64,000 nt of DNA from Hohaiivirga sp031546825 (GCA_031546825.1 JAVBJU010000025.1:62001-126000), one strand, 5' to 3'. Shown: positions 36,208-44,935, numbered from the stretch's first letter. The notes: generated from the sequence alone by a model not told the origin. Numbers and translations are program-made.

Positions 36208-36741
36208 CTAACCCATTATCTCGATTTTCGTCCGTGGCCCGGTGCGCGCAAGCAGCCGGGCCATGTGTTTTGCGGCGATGGCGATGCAGCCTTGGGTCGG
36301 CGTGTAGCCGGGGCGGGCGATGTGCAGAAACAGCGCCGAGCCGCGCCCGCGGATCACCGGGCGGCGGTTGATGGCGAGGTCTATGACAACGTCGTAAACA
36401 TCATCGTCACGCCACATCCGTTCGCAGCTTGCGCGGTGGGGCAGGGTGACGGGCTGGTTGTAGCGCGGGTCTTCAGGTGCATCACACCAGCCATCGTTCG
36501 GACGGATGGCCTTGAGCGCGAGCGGCGTGCGCGGGCGGGGGTGTTTGTCGCGGCGGTAATGGGCGCGGATGAGGCCGAATGTTCCGGCCAGTGTGCAGCC
36601 ATCGCCCTCGCGCTTGCGATGGGTGACGCCGCCACGCCCGAGCGCGCAGGGAAAACGAAGGTTTCCCATCACCACCGTGCCGCGACTGGGGGCGAGGGGG
36701 GAGCGAAAAACCTGGATGATATCGACGGTGGTGCGCTTCAT
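36208..36741 (-). CDS. Small L,D-transpeptidase (YkuD-type)
   Basis: A 177-residue YkuD-fold protein. The catalytic motif reads LFLHIARPGYTPTQGCIA, with His140 and nucleophile Cys152. The segment RPNDGWCDAPEDPRYNQPV (about 80-98) is typical of this short subgroup. I chose the ATG at 36741 (AAAGG upstream), which leaves no signal peptide; the frame to 36813 adds none either. Without an export signal its target is uncertain: periplasmic crosslinking would need another export route. Many proteobacterial genomes carry this short version. Confidence 0.82.
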   Translation of the reverse strand: MKRTTVDIIQVFRSPLAPSRGTVVMGNLRFPCALGRGGVTHRKREGDGCTLAGTFGLIRAHYRRDKHPRPRTPLALKAIRPNDGWCDAPEDPRYNQPVTLPHRASCERMWRDDDVYDVVIDLAINRRPVIRGRGSALFLHIARPGYTPTQGCIAIAAKHMARLLARTGPRTKIEIMG

Positions 36742-37060
36742 GGAACGGCCTTTGATCTCAGCATCTTGAACCAGCGGGGTTGGCAGGGGAATGGGCGAAT
36801 TCGGGTTTTCCAACGACTCATCTGTAAATTTGCTTTATTTGGAGTAACGGGCGTTTTAAGTGGATCGCCGGTTAAACGCGCATCACTTTCGAGCGGGGTG
36901 TAGGGCGCAAGGCTTTATGCAGTTAACCGGGTTCCACTAACCGCGCCTTGCTCTGAAGGCCGTGAGCCCTTACATAGTCAAGGCGTGCCCCGTTGCCCGC
37001 ACGTTCCCGTGTCATCCGCCTCGCCCGCAAGCGGGGTTGTTTTGTCGAGGTTTTCTCCTG
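36742..37060. other. Divergent intergenic region before the response regulator
   Basis: A 319-base gap between two divergent genes. It contains GCGTTTTAA and TTAAACGC flanking 12 bases (about 36851-36880) and a CCCG/CGGG hairpin near 37027. The TTAA pair is spaced by 12 bases, so it is not a CtrA box. No gene is supported. Confidence 0.35.
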
Positions 37061-37747
37061 ATGCCGAATACCACCCGTCTGCTCGTGGTTGATGATGAGG
37101 CGATCCTGCGTGAAACGCTTGCCGAGCAACTCGCCATGGACCCGGATTTCGAGGTTCTCACCGCAGACACGGCCACAGGCGGGATAGAGATTGCGCTTGG
37201 CGAGCGCATTGATCTCGTCATCATGGATGTCGGGCTGCCCGATATGGATGGGCGGGACGCCGTAAAAAAGATGCGGGACGCCGGTTTCCGCGCGCCAATC
37301 ATCATGCTGACCGCGCAGGATACCGACGACGATACGGTCAAGGGCCTTGAGGCGGGCGCCAATGATTACGTGTCAAAGCCGTTCAAATACGCCGTGCTGA
37401 TGGCCCGCATCCGCGCGCAGTTGCGCCAGTATGAGGCCAGTGAAGATGCGGTGTTCCAGATCGGCCCCTACACCTTCAAGCCCGGTGCCAAACTGCTGGT
37501 GAACGCCAAGGGCTCGAAGATGAAGCTCACCGAAAAGGAAACCGCCATTCTGCGTTACCTCTACCGGGCGGGCGCGCAGGTGATCGGGCGCGATGTGCTG
37601 CTCACCGAAGTGTGGGGCTATAACGCCAAGGTCACCACCCACACCCTCGAAACCCACATCTACCGTCTGCGCCAGAAAATCGAGCCCGATCCGTCGAACG
37701 CCCGCATTCTGCTGACCGAGGCCGGCGGATATCGTTTGGCCCCGTAA
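37061..37747 (+). CDS. OmpR-family two-component response regulator
   Basis: A 228-residue DNA-binding regulator. The receiver domain (1-118) has the acidic pair Asp11-Asp12, phospho-acceptor Asp56 in DLVIMDVGLPDMDG, and Lys in YVSKPFKYA. The C-terminal winged helix (about 130-228) contains KLTEKETAILRYLYR and the recognition helix TTHTLETHIYRLRQKI. The ATG at 37061 follows GAGG at a long spacing. No histidine kinase gene is adjacent. A cyclic-nucleotide-binding protein gene follows 27 bases later on the same strand, suggesting joint control. Confidence 0.9.
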   Translation: MPNTTRLLVVDDEAILRETLAEQLAMDPDFEVLTADTATGGIEIALGERIDLVIMDVGLPDMDGRDAVKKMRDAGFRAPIIMLTAQDTDDDTVKGLEAGANDYVSKPFKYAVLMARIRAQLRQYEASEDAVFQIGPYTFKPGAKLLVNAKGSKMKLTEKETAILRYLYRAGAQVIGRDVLLTEVWGYNAKVTTHTLETHIYRLRQKIEPDPSNARILLTEAGGYRLAP

Positions 37748-37774
37748 TACATCAGGATTGGGTTAGGAAACATC

Positions 37775-38239
37775 ATGGCCATCAGCGACGTTCTGGAAAT
37801 CTTGAGCCGGTCCGAACTGTTCAACAAATTTTCGCCGGAGGCCTTGCGCCTTCTGGCCTTCACCGCTGAATCCCGCTCCCTGCAACAGGGTGATGTGCTG
37901 TTCAAAAAAGGCGACAGCGCCGATTGCGGCTATCTGGTGAAGGGCGGGACGCTGGCGCTGAGCGGCGCAACGCCGGACGAGCGGCGGCCTGTCATGGCCG
38001 GGCCGGGGGTGCTGATTGGCAAGCTGGCCCTGTTCATCCGCAACACCCGCCCGGTGACGGCTGTCGCGGTTGAGCCCACAGAGGTGCTGCGCATCGCGCC
38101 AACCATGCTGCGCCGCATTCTCGAGGAATACCCGGAATGCGCCCGCGTCGCTCATGACGCCGTGCGTCAGGATCTTGAGAACACAACCCGCGAACTCAAT
38201 GGCGTGCGGCCGTTGTTTGACGACGATGTCCGAGCCTGA
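37775..38239 (+). CDS. Stand-alone cyclic-nucleotide-binding domain protein
   Basis: A 154-residue protein consisting almost only of a CNB/CRP-like sensor domain: LFKKGDSADCGYLVKGGTLA then GPGVLIGKLALFIRNTRPVT. There is no helix-turn-helix and no membrane segment. The C-terminal 35 residues form a helix (RVAHDAVRQDLENTTREL). The phosphate-binding arginine typical of cAMP binding is not clear, so it may bind another ligand or act by protein contact. It is likely co-transcribed with the response regulator and ends 18 bases from the convergent xth gene. Confidence 0.82.
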   Translation: MAISDVLEILSRSELFNKFSPEALRLLAFTAESRSLQQGDVLFKKGDSADCGYLVKGGTLALSGATPDERRPVMAGPGVLIGKLALFIRNTRPVTAVAVEPTEVLRIAPTMLRRILEEYPECARVAHDAVRQDLENTTRELNGVRPLFDDDVRA

Positions 38240-38257
38240 AGTGCGCTCGGTGCGACC

Positions 38258-39073
38258 TTAAAGCTCCAGTACCGCTGTCACCGGCGCGTGGTCGGATGGC
38301 CGTTCCCAACCGCGGGTGGCGCGGGTGACGTGCATGGATTTGAGCGCGGGTGCCATGTCTTCGGTCAGCCAGATGTGATCGAGGCGGCGACCCTTGTTGG
38401 CGGTGGCCCATTCCGGCGAACGATAGCTCCACCAACTATAGATTTTTTCCGGCTGGGGCCGCAGGAAGCGCATCCCATCGACCCAGCGGCTGTCCTGGCG
38501 CAGCGTCTCCAGCATTTCGGTTTCGATGGGGGTGTGGCTCACCACGCCGAGGAGCTGTTTATGCGACCACACGTCGTGTTCGAGCGGGGCGATGTTGAGG
38601 TCGCCGAGGAGGATGCCCGGGGTTTTCTGATTTCTGAACCCTTGGCTCCACTTTCGCACCTCGGCTAGAAACTTAAGCTTATGGGCGAATTTTTCGTTGA
38701 GGTTCTCATCGGGGATATCTCCCCCGGCGGGCACATAGAAATTATGCAGGGTTATTCCCGCCGCCTTGCCCGCGTCGCGCCCCAGCGTCACCGCAATGTG
38801 CCGCGCATCCTGCCGCTCGCACATCGACATGTTATCTATCTGAAAAAACGGCAGTTTTGACAGAATAGCCACGCCGTTATAGCCCTTCTGGCCGATATGG
38901 GCGATGAACGGGTAACCGAAGCTGCGCAAGTCTTTCAGCGGAAACTTGTCATCCGGGCATTTGGTCTCCTGCAAACACAGGATATCCGGCTGCTCATCCG
39001 CCAAAAACTGCCGCACCTGATCGATACGCAGCCGCACGGAATTGATGTTCCAGGTTGAGACAGAGAGCAGCAC
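38258..39073 (-). CDS. xthA: Exodeoxyribonuclease III
   Basis: AP endonuclease and 3'-5' exonuclease of base-excision repair. The 271-residue protein shows STWNINSVRLRIDQV, the metal-binding Glu in LCLQETKCPDDKFP, the GDLNIAP motif, and the terminal SDHAPVTAVLEL with catalytic Asp-His. Translation starts at a GTG (39073) preceded by AAGGG. It is followed on the plus strand by a convergent regulator unit and preceded on its own strand by lolA. Confidence 0.95.
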   Translation of the reverse strand: MLLSVSTWNINSVRLRIDQVRQFLADEQPDILCLQETKCPDDKFPLKDLRSFGYPFIAHIGQKGYNGVAILSKLPFFQIDNMSMCERQDARHIAVTLGRDAGKAAGITLHNFYVPAGGDIPDENLNEKFAHKLKFLAEVRKWSQGFRNQKTPGILLGDLNIAPLEHDVWSHKQLLGVVSHTPIETEMLETLRQDSRWVDGMRFLRPQPEKIYSWWSYRSPEWATANKGRRLDHIWLTEDMAPALKSMHVTRATRGWERPSDHAPVTAVLEL

Positions 39074-39149
39074 GGGGAAACCCTTGGTAGGAGCTGGAAA
39101 GAGGGCAATTTACCCATCCTGCCCCGCAAAGGGAACCGTTTTCTCGCAT

Positions 39150-40136
39150 CTACCCTTCGCGCTTCACCCGCTTGGGCTGCGAGAGAATGACCGTGGTGGT
39201 AAAGCCTTGTGCGTCAACGATTGTCCAGCGCAGCAGGGTGCCGATCTGCTGGTCGAAGGACAAGGTGATCTGTGCCTTTCCGCCGATGGTCGAGGCGTCT
39301 TCGAGGGTAATCTCCACCGCGCTCTGGTCGCGCACGACGTTCAACACCTTGAGGTCCGAGGCGAGATTGATCGGGTCGCGCAGCAGGAATTTCAACGGCG
39401 TCTGGTTGATGGAATAGACATCCGAAGTGTTCAGCTTGCTATCGCGAATGGCGACATTCTTGCCGTCGGAAACGATCTCCAGTGTCGATGGGGCGTTGTA
39501 GGCAAAGCGGATGCGGCCCGGACGTTCGAGATAGAGCGTACCGGTCGTGCGCTGGTTGCCGCCGAGCTGGGTGAAGTTCGCCTGCAGCGTTTCGGTGGTG
39601 TTGAAATAGCGGTTGGCGCGCTCAATGATCTGCTTTTCAGACAGGTTCGACACTGCGGGCAGATTGGCCGGAGGCGGCACCTTGACGGGCGTCTCTGATG
39701 CCATGGGGGTAGGCGCGGGTGTCGGCGTGGGCGCAGCAGACGGGGCTTTACTGTTGCCGCGGTTGGCGGGCGCACGGGGGGGCAGCGGGACACGCGCCGG
39801 AACCGGGGCTGTTGTTGCCACAGCCGGTGCTGCCTCTTGGGGAGCAGCGGTTTCTGGTTCGGCAGGCGGTTTTTCCGCCGGTGCCGCTATGGGGGTTGAA
39901 GGTTTGGGCGCGAGCTTTTTTTCCGGATGCAGGGGGGCTCTGTCCGGCTCGCTAAAGGGGACAAAATTGTCGGAATCGAGCGGGCGGTAAATGGTTCCGA
40001 ACGGCGTCTGCGCGGGAGTGGTGCTTGGCTGGGCCAGCGCGGTTCCCGCCATCGCCATGAGGCACAAGCCCGTAATCAGGCCGCGCATCGACCCCGTTGT
40101 GAAAGCTCTTGATGATCTCTCGCCCTGCGACGGCAT
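39150..40136 (-). CDS. lolA: Outer-membrane lipoprotein carrier LolA with long Pro/Ala linker
   Basis: Periplasmic chaperone that carries lipoproteins from LolCDE to the outer membrane. The protein is 328 residues from the ATG at 40136, which has GGAAAGG upstream. A signal peptide (MRGLITGLCLMAMAGTALAQ) follows 16 N-terminal residues. Next comes an unusual stretch of about 110 residues rich in Pro and Ala (for example APTPTPAPTPMASETP). The LolA fold begins near NLSEKQIIERANRYF and includes QANFTQLGG and KFLLRDPINL. Most LolA proteins are about 200 residues, so the linker is an added feature. It follows ftsK on the same strand, 73 bases downstream. Confidence 0.87.
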   Translation of the reverse strand: MPSQGERSSRAFTTGSMRGLITGLCLMAMAGTALAQPSTTPAQTPFGTIYRPLDSDNFVPFSEPDRAPLHPEKKLAPKPSTPIAAPAEKPPAEPETAAPQEAAPAVATTAPVPARVPLPPRAPANRGNSKAPSAAPTPTPAPTPMASETPVKVPPPANLPAVSNLSEKQIIERANRYFNTTETLQANFTQLGGNQRTTGTLYLERPGRIRFAYNAPSTLEIVSDGKNVAIRDSKLNTSDVYSINQTPLKFLLRDPINLASDLKVLNVVRDQSAVEITLEDASTIGGKAQITLSFDQQIGTLLRWTIVDAQGFTTTVILSQPKRVKREG

Positions 40137-40209
40137 TAAACGCCTTTCCGAAAAAATAGACAGAATGTATTTCTCCACCCCGTCTATGCCACTGCATTTA
40201 CGTCTTTTT

Positions 40210-43020
40210 TCAGGCATCCTCTTCGGAATATTCTGCAGGTCTCTCCAGCAGGATTTCGCGCTTGCCCACAGCGTTAGCCGGGCTGACGATGCCTTCTTGC
40301 TCCATGCGTTCCATGATAGACGCCGCGCGGTTGTACCCAACCTGCAAACGGCGCTGGATATAGGAAGTCGATGCCTTCTTGTCGCGCAGCACCAGGGCCA
40401 CGGCCTGATCGTACAGATCACCCGAGCTGGAGCCGAACGAGCCGTTATCGAACACTGCGGTGTCGCCACCACCAGCCGCTGGTTCTTCATCAGCTTCGGT
40501 GACCGCGTCGAGATATTGCGGCACGCCCTGTTGCTTGAGGTGGCTGACCACATGCTCGACTTCGGCATCCGAACAGAACGGGCCGTGCACGCGCGTGACG
40601 CGTCCGCCGCCTGCCATATAGAGCATGTCGCCCTGGCCGAGCAGTTGCTCTGCGCCCATCTCGCCGAGAATGGTGCGGCTGTCGATCTTGGAGGTAACCT
40701 GGAAGGAGATACGGGTCGGGAAGTTGGCCTTGATGGTGCCGGTGATCACGTCCACCGAAGGGCGCTGTGTCGCAAGCACCACATGGATGCCAGCGGCGCG
40801 GGCCATCTGGGCGAGACGCTGGATGGTGCCTTCGATTTCCTTGCCAGCGACCATCATCAGGTCTGCCATTTCGTCGACGATGACGACGATGTAGGGCAAC
40901 GGCTCAAGGTCCATCGCCTCTTGTTCGTAGATCGCCTCGCCAGTGTCGCGGTCGAAGCCGGTCTGGACGGTGCGGGATATTTCCTCACCGCGCGCTTTGG
41001 CTTCGCTGACGCGGGTGTTGAAGCCGTCGATGTTGCGCACACCGAGTTTCGACATTTTCTTGTAACGGTCTTCCATCTCGCGGACTGCCCATTTGAGCGC
41101 GACCACGGCCTTTTTCGGGTCGGTCACGACGGGGGTCAGGAGGTGGGGGATACCGTCATAGATGGAGAGTTCGAGCATCTTGGGGTCAACCATGATCAGG
41201 CGGCACTCTTCCGGCTTGAGCCGGTAGAGCAGCGACAGAATCATGGTGTTGATGGCCACAGATTTACCGGAGCCGGTCGTGCCCGCCACCAGAAGGTGCG
41301 GCATGCGGGCGAGGTCGACGATCACCGGCTCACCGCCGATGGTTTTTCCGAGGCACAACGCCAGCTTGTGTTTGGTCGATTCGAAGTCCTGGCTGGCGAG
41401 AAGCTCGCGCAGATAAACCGTTTCGCGCTTGTGGTTGGGCAACTCGACGCCCATGGCATTGCGGCCCGGAATAACGGCAACGCGGGCCGAGATCGCGCTC
41501 ATGGAGCGGGCAATGTCATCGGCCAGCGAAATCACTCGTGAAGATTTGGTGCCCGGCGCGGGCTCCAGCTCATAAAGCGTCACCACCGGGCCGGGGCGCA
41601 CGTTGATGATATCGCCGTGCACGCCGAAGTCCTGAAGGGTGCTCTCCAGCAGTGCCGCGTTTTGTTCAAGCGCGTCGGTGGAGATGGCATTGGTGTTGGT
41701 TTTGGGCGGCTCAGCCAGAAGCTGCAACGGCGGCAGTTCGTAGGTCTCGCGATCGAGGAGCGAGGGCTGTGCCTCGCGCACGATACGCTTGCCGGGCTTC
41801 GGAGCAACCGGCACGGGCGCGACACGGCCCTGCATATCCACGGGCGGGATTGAATGGGCGACTTCCTCCGCGGCGCTGCGCATGTTGGTGACAACGCGCG
41901 TGGCAACCAGCGGCGGTGGCGGCGGCGGAGGGGGGGTGACAATGGCGCTGTCGAGCCACGGCTCATCCTCGTCCTCGTCGTGCACCACGGGCGCGACCGG
42001 TGGCACCACGTTACGCCCCGGCGCCTGGGAGCGCAGGGCGGGCTGGTATTGCATCAATTCGGCATAGCGCGGATCGTAAACCGGGCGTTGCGCGTCGAAG
42101 CTGGGTTCGCGCCGCGCTGGTTCAGCAACGGGGGCCGGGGAATAATCGTGCGCGGCGATGGGGGCGGCCTGCGGCGGCAGGTTAAAGGGCTCATTATCGA
42201 AGCGCTCATCGTCGAAACGCTCCTGTCCGAAACGCTCTTGCCCGAAGCGCTCTTGACCACGCGCCATGGCCATCGCCATGCGCGGTTCGGGCCGTCTGCC
42301 CGTCCAACGCTGCACCGTGCTGCGCAGGCTCATGAAGCCGTGCGCCAGCGCGCCGAGGGAAACAATGCCCCAACCCGGTTCGTCTTCAAAGGCATGGTCA
42401 TCCGGTTCTTGGCGAAGCTCTTCGTCGTCCATGGATGCTTGGCGGGGGTCTTCCTCATGGGCGCCAAAACCACAGGCTGCGGTGAGGCAAAGAATGGCAA
42501 TTGCGGCGAAAACCATACCAAGAATGAGCCTGGCCGGGCCGCCTGACAGACCGGTGACAGCCTTGGCAGCGCTGACAAACGCATCACCCACCACGCCGCC
42601 GAGCCCGGTCGGCAAGGGCCACCGCGCGGTGGTGGGGAACGAGGCCGCAGCCGCCGTGGCGGTGAAAATGCCGCATACCCACAGCACCAGTCGCAATTGC
42701 AGTTTGTGCAACGGCGTTTTGCCAAGCAGGCGCAGTCCCCAGATCACCAATGTGCACAGCATGACAATCGCGCCAAGCCCAAACAATTGCATGACGAGAT
42801 CGGCGCTCATCGCCCCGAACCGTCCCAGCATATTATGGACTGCACCATCGGTGGCATTGTTGAGGCTTGGGTCGTCCACCGACCATGTGGCAAGCGCCAC
42901 CAGCATTACGGCGGAGAACGCCAGTAATGTCAGGCCGATCAGCTCTTTTGCGCAGCGCGCGAGAAATGAGCGGACCAGTTCGGAGAGGCTTTCCAGCGGG
43001 GTAGGGCGGCTCTTTCGCAT
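40210..43020 (-). CDS. ftsK: DNA translocase FtsK
   Basis: Septal DNA pump that clears the chromosome terminus and activates XerCD recombination. The protein is 936 residues from the ATG at 43020. Four membrane helices occupy about the first 190 residues, then comes a charged and proline-rich linker (about 195-430) containing tandem GQERF repeats. The RecA-like motor has Walker A AGTTGSGKSVAIN and Walker B PYIVVIVDEMADLM. The C-terminal gamma winged helix (about 870-925, TSYIQRRLQVGYNRAASIME) reads KOPS sequences. A CtrA-type box lies just upstream. Confidence 0.95.
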   Translation of the reverse strand: MRKSRPTPLESLSELVRSFLARCAKELIGLTLLAFSAVMLVALATWSVDDPSLNNATDGAVHNMLGRFGAMSADLVMQLFGLGAIVMLCTLVIWGLRLLGKTPLHKLQLRLVLWVCGIFTATAAAASFPTTARWPLPTGLGGVVGDAFVSAAKAVTGLSGGPARLILGMVFAAIAILCLTAACGFGAHEEDPRQASMDDEELRQEPDDHAFEDEPGWGIVSLGALAHGFMSLRSTVQRWTGRRPEPRMAMAMARGQERFGQERFGQERFDDERFDNEPFNLPPQAAPIAAHDYSPAPVAEPARREPSFDAQRPVYDPRYAELMQYQPALRSQAPGRNVVPPVAPVVHDEDEDEPWLDSAIVTPPPPPPPPLVATRVVTNMRSAAEEVAHSIPPVDMQGRVAPVPVAPKPGKRIVREAQPSLLDRETYELPPLQLLAEPPKTNTNAISTDALEQNAALLESTLQDFGVHGDIINVRPGPVVTLYELEPAPGTKSSRVISLADDIARSMSAISARVAVIPGRNAMGVELPNHKRETVYLRELLASQDFESTKHKLALCLGKTIGGEPVIVDLARMPHLLVAGTTGSGKSVAINTMILSLLYRLKPEECRLIMVDPKMLELSIYDGIPHLLTPVVTDPKKAVVALKWAVREMEDRYKKMSKLGVRNIDGFNTRVSEAKARGEEISRTVQTGFDRDTGEAIYEQEAMDLEPLPYIVVIVDEMADLMMVAGKEIEGTIQRLAQMARAAGIHVVLATQRPSVDVITGTIKANFPTRISFQVTSKIDSRTILGEMGAEQLLGQGDMLYMAGGGRVTRVHGPFCSDAEVEHVVSHLKQQGVPQYLDAVTEADEEPAAGGGDTAVFDNGSFGSSSGDLYDQAVALVLRDKKASTSYIQRRLQVGYNRAASIMERMEQEGIVSPANAVGKREILLERPAEYSEEDA
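42184..42258 (-). repeat. Tandem 15-base repeats in the FtsK linker
   Basis: Five in-frame 15-base units encode GQERF, GQERF, GQERF, DDERF and DNEPF in the disordered linker of FtsK. Three are nearly identical in DNA, so copy number could vary between strains without breaking the frame. Confidence 0.8.
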
Positions 43021-43077
43021 CACAAGACTCAAAGGAGGAAGTTGAATGGTTTTTTCTAGCCTGCACCTTAGGCGAGG

Positions 43078-43100
43078 AGGGTTAAGGCGGCCTTAACCCT
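43078..43100 (-). promoter_or_regulatory. CtrA-type binding site upstream of ftsK
   Basis: A 23-base perfect palindrome, AGGGTTAAGG-CGG-CCTTAACCCT. It contains TTAA, seven bases, then TTAAC, the full consensus for the cell-cycle regulator CtrA of alphaproteobacteria. It is centred about 69 bases before the ftsK start and lies between that start and the amtB terminator, so it belongs to the ftsK promoter. Binding is inferred from sequence only. Confidence 0.65.
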
Positions 43101-43121
43101 GAATCCTGTTTTTACGGCGGA

Positions 43122-43152
43122 TGTAAAAATGGGCGACCCGAGGGCCGCCCAT
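43122..43152 (-). terminator. Rho-independent terminator of glnK-amtB
   Basis: Stem ATGGGCG/CGCCCAT (43129-43135 and 43146-43152), followed on the minus strand by TTTTTAC. It lies 33 bases after the amtB stop. Confidence 0.8.
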
Positions 43153-43184
43153 GCCTTACCTGAAACGCTCAGGCGCAGCGCTTT

Positions 43185-44516
43185 CTAATATGTATAAGCC
43201 CGCTCGCCGTGCTCGGAGAGGTCAAGACCCTCACGCTCCTTCTCGGGCGTGACGCGCAGGCCGATGATGATATCGGTGAGCTTGTAAAGAACAGCCGAAC
43301 CGATGCCGGACCACGCAACTGCGATCAGAACCGCCTTGATCTGTATCCACACCTGGGCGGCCATCTCGTAGTCGCCGGTGCTGAGACCGGGGCCGCCGAG
43401 GGCGGGGCTGACCAGCACACCGGTGGCAATTGCGCCGATGATGCCGCCAATGCCGTGGATGCCGAACACATCAAGCGAGTCGTCGTACCCCATGGCATTC
43501 TTCACCGTCGAGCAGAAGAAGAAGCACACCGCACCGGCGACAAGGCCAAGCGCAATCGACCCCATCGGCCCGGCAAAACCGGCGGCGGGTGTCACGGCGA
43601 CGAGACCGGCGATGGCACCGGAGACCAGCCCGAGCATGGAGGGATGGCCCTTGAACGCCCATTCCACGAACTGCCAGGAAAGGCCTGCTGCGGCGGTGGC
43701 GACGAAGGTGTTGATCATGGCGAGCCCTGCACCGCCATTGGCCTGGATGTTGGAGCCCGCATTGAAACCGAACCAACCGAACCACAGCATGGCGCCGCCG
43801 ATCATGGTTGAGGTGAGAGAATGCGGTGCGATCAGTTCACGGCCATAGCCCGAACGTCTGCCGATCATGATGCAGCCGATGAGGCCCGCCATACCAGCAT
43901 TGATATGCACCACCGTGCCGCCGGCGAAATCAAGCGCGCCCCAGCTCTGGAGCAAGCCGCCGCCCCACACCATGTGCGCCATGGGGAAATAGATGAAGGT
44001 GACCCACAGAACCGAAAACAGCACCAATGCCGAAAACTTCATGCGCTCCACGAACGAGCCGACGATGAGTGCCGGTGTCAGCATGGCGAAGGTCATCTGG
44101 AAGCAGATGAATACATATTCGGGCAGCAGACCATCGGCTGTATTGGAGGCGGGCGTGACACCCTTGAGGAACAGCTTTGAGAAGTCGCCAATGTACGCGC
44201 CAAAGGAATCTCCCGCCGTGAACGCCAGGGAGTAGCCGTAGATAACCCAGATGAGACAGACGATGCAGGCAATTGTCATGATTTGCGTCAGCACCGAAAG
44301 CATGTTCTTCGCCCGCACCATGCCGCCGTAAAACAGGCCGATGCCGGGCAGGGCCATGAAGAACACCAGCGCGGTTGAGATGAGCATCCAGGCGGTATCG
44401 CCCTTGTTAGGGGTCACGGGTGCTGTTGCTGCGGCCTGGGCGAGCGCCATTGCCGGGAGGAGAAATGCCGCTGCGCCTGTGGCGAGGGCGAGGGGGGATT
44501 TTTTTAGAAGAGACAT
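43185..44516 (-). CDS. amtB: Ammonium transporter AmtB
   Basis: Inner-membrane ammonium channel, 443 residues. An N-terminal signal-like helix is followed by about eleven membrane helices. Family blocks are GDTAWMLISTALVFFMALPG, DFAGGTVVHINAGMAGLIG (conserved pore region with His) and GVFGIHGIGG-like DVFGIHGIGGIIGAIATG. AAGGAA lies upstream of the ATG. It is the second gene of the glnK-amtB operon, 18 bases after glnK, and its product is blocked by GlnK binding when nitrogen is ample. The transcript ends at the hairpin near 43130. Confidence 0.96.
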   Translation of the reverse strand: MSLLKKSPLALATGAAAFLLPAMALAQAAATAPVTPNKGDTAWMLISTALVFFMALPGIGLFYGGMVRAKNMLSVLTQIMTIACIVCLIWVIYGYSLAFTAGDSFGAYIGDFSKLFLKGVTPASNTADGLLPEYVFICFQMTFAMLTPALIVGSFVERMKFSALVLFSVLWVTFIYFPMAHMVWGGGLLQSWGALDFAGGTVVHINAGMAGLIGCIMIGRRSGYGRELIAPHSLTSTMIGGAMLWFGWFGFNAGSNIQANGGAGLAMINTFVATAAAGLSWQFVEWAFKGHPSMLGLVSGAIAGLVAVTPAAGFAGPMGSIALGLVAGAVCFFFCSTVKNAMGYDDSLDVFGIHGIGGIIGAIATGVLVSPALGGPGLSTGDYEMAAQVWIQIKAVLIAVAWSGIGSAVLYKLTDIIIGLRVTPEKEREGLDLSEHGERAYTY

Positions 44517-44534
44517 GGGGAATATTCCTTCAAA

Positions 44535-44873
44535 TCAAATGGCGTCGAGGTCGATTTCGCCGGTGCGGATGCGGGTGACGCCGTCGAGGGGAACGACGAA
44601 GATTTTCCCGTCGCCGATCTGGCCGGTGCGCGCGGCGGCGGTGATGGCGTCAACCACTTGCGGTGCGATGGCACTGTCGACGGCGATTTCGATCTTGATC
44701 TTGGGCACGAAGTTCACGGCGTATTCCGCGCCGCGATAGATTTCAGTGTGCCCGTGTTGGCGGCCATAGCCTTTCACTTCCGAGACGGTCAGCCCGTGAA
44801 CATCCAGGCCGCCGAGAGCGTCCCTGACCTCTTCGAGCTTGAAGGGTTTGATAATCGCGATGATGAGCTTCAT
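44535..44873 (-). CDS. glnK: Nitrogen regulatory protein P-II
   Basis: A 112-residue P-II signal protein that senses ATP/ADP and 2-oxoglutarate and gates AmtB. The T-loop holds Tyr51 (TEIYRGAEY), the uridylylation site. The C-terminal GDGKIFVVPLDGVTRIRTGE is the family signature. The ATG at 44873 has GAGGAAAC upstream; the open frame continues to 45035 without conservation. Gene order with amtB and a sigma-54 promoter support the GlnK name over GlnB. Confidence 0.95.
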   Translation of the reverse strand: MKLIIAIIKPFKLEEVRDALGGLDVHGLTVSEVKGYGRQHGHTEIYRGAEYAVNFVPKIKIEIAVDSAIAPQVVDAITAAARTGQIGDGKIFVVPLDGVTRIRTGEIDLDAI

Positions 44874-44920
44874 GTTTCCTCGCCTTTTTTCATTTCGTGC
44901 CAGTGTGCCTGAATGCTGTT

Positions 44921-44935
44921 GCAATCGCTGTGCCA
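44921..44935 (-). promoter_or_regulatory. Sigma-54 promoter of glnK-amtB
   Basis: On the minus strand this reads TGGCAC-AGCGA-TTGC, an exact match to the -24/-12 consensus TGGCAC-N5-TTGC. It would start transcription near 44909, about 36 bases before the glnK ATG. This fits NtrC control under nitrogen limitation. I did not find a clear NtrC palindrome in the upstream 200 bases. Confidence 0.85.

Noticed and set aside
36851..36880. TTAA pair before the response regulator as a CtrA box
   Set aside because: The two TTAA elements are 12 bases apart instead of 7.
39991..41541. 516-codon open frame on the plus strand
   Set aside because: Antisense to ftsK and lolA with shadow-like composition (runs of His, Asp and Val); FtsK has clear motifs on the other strand.
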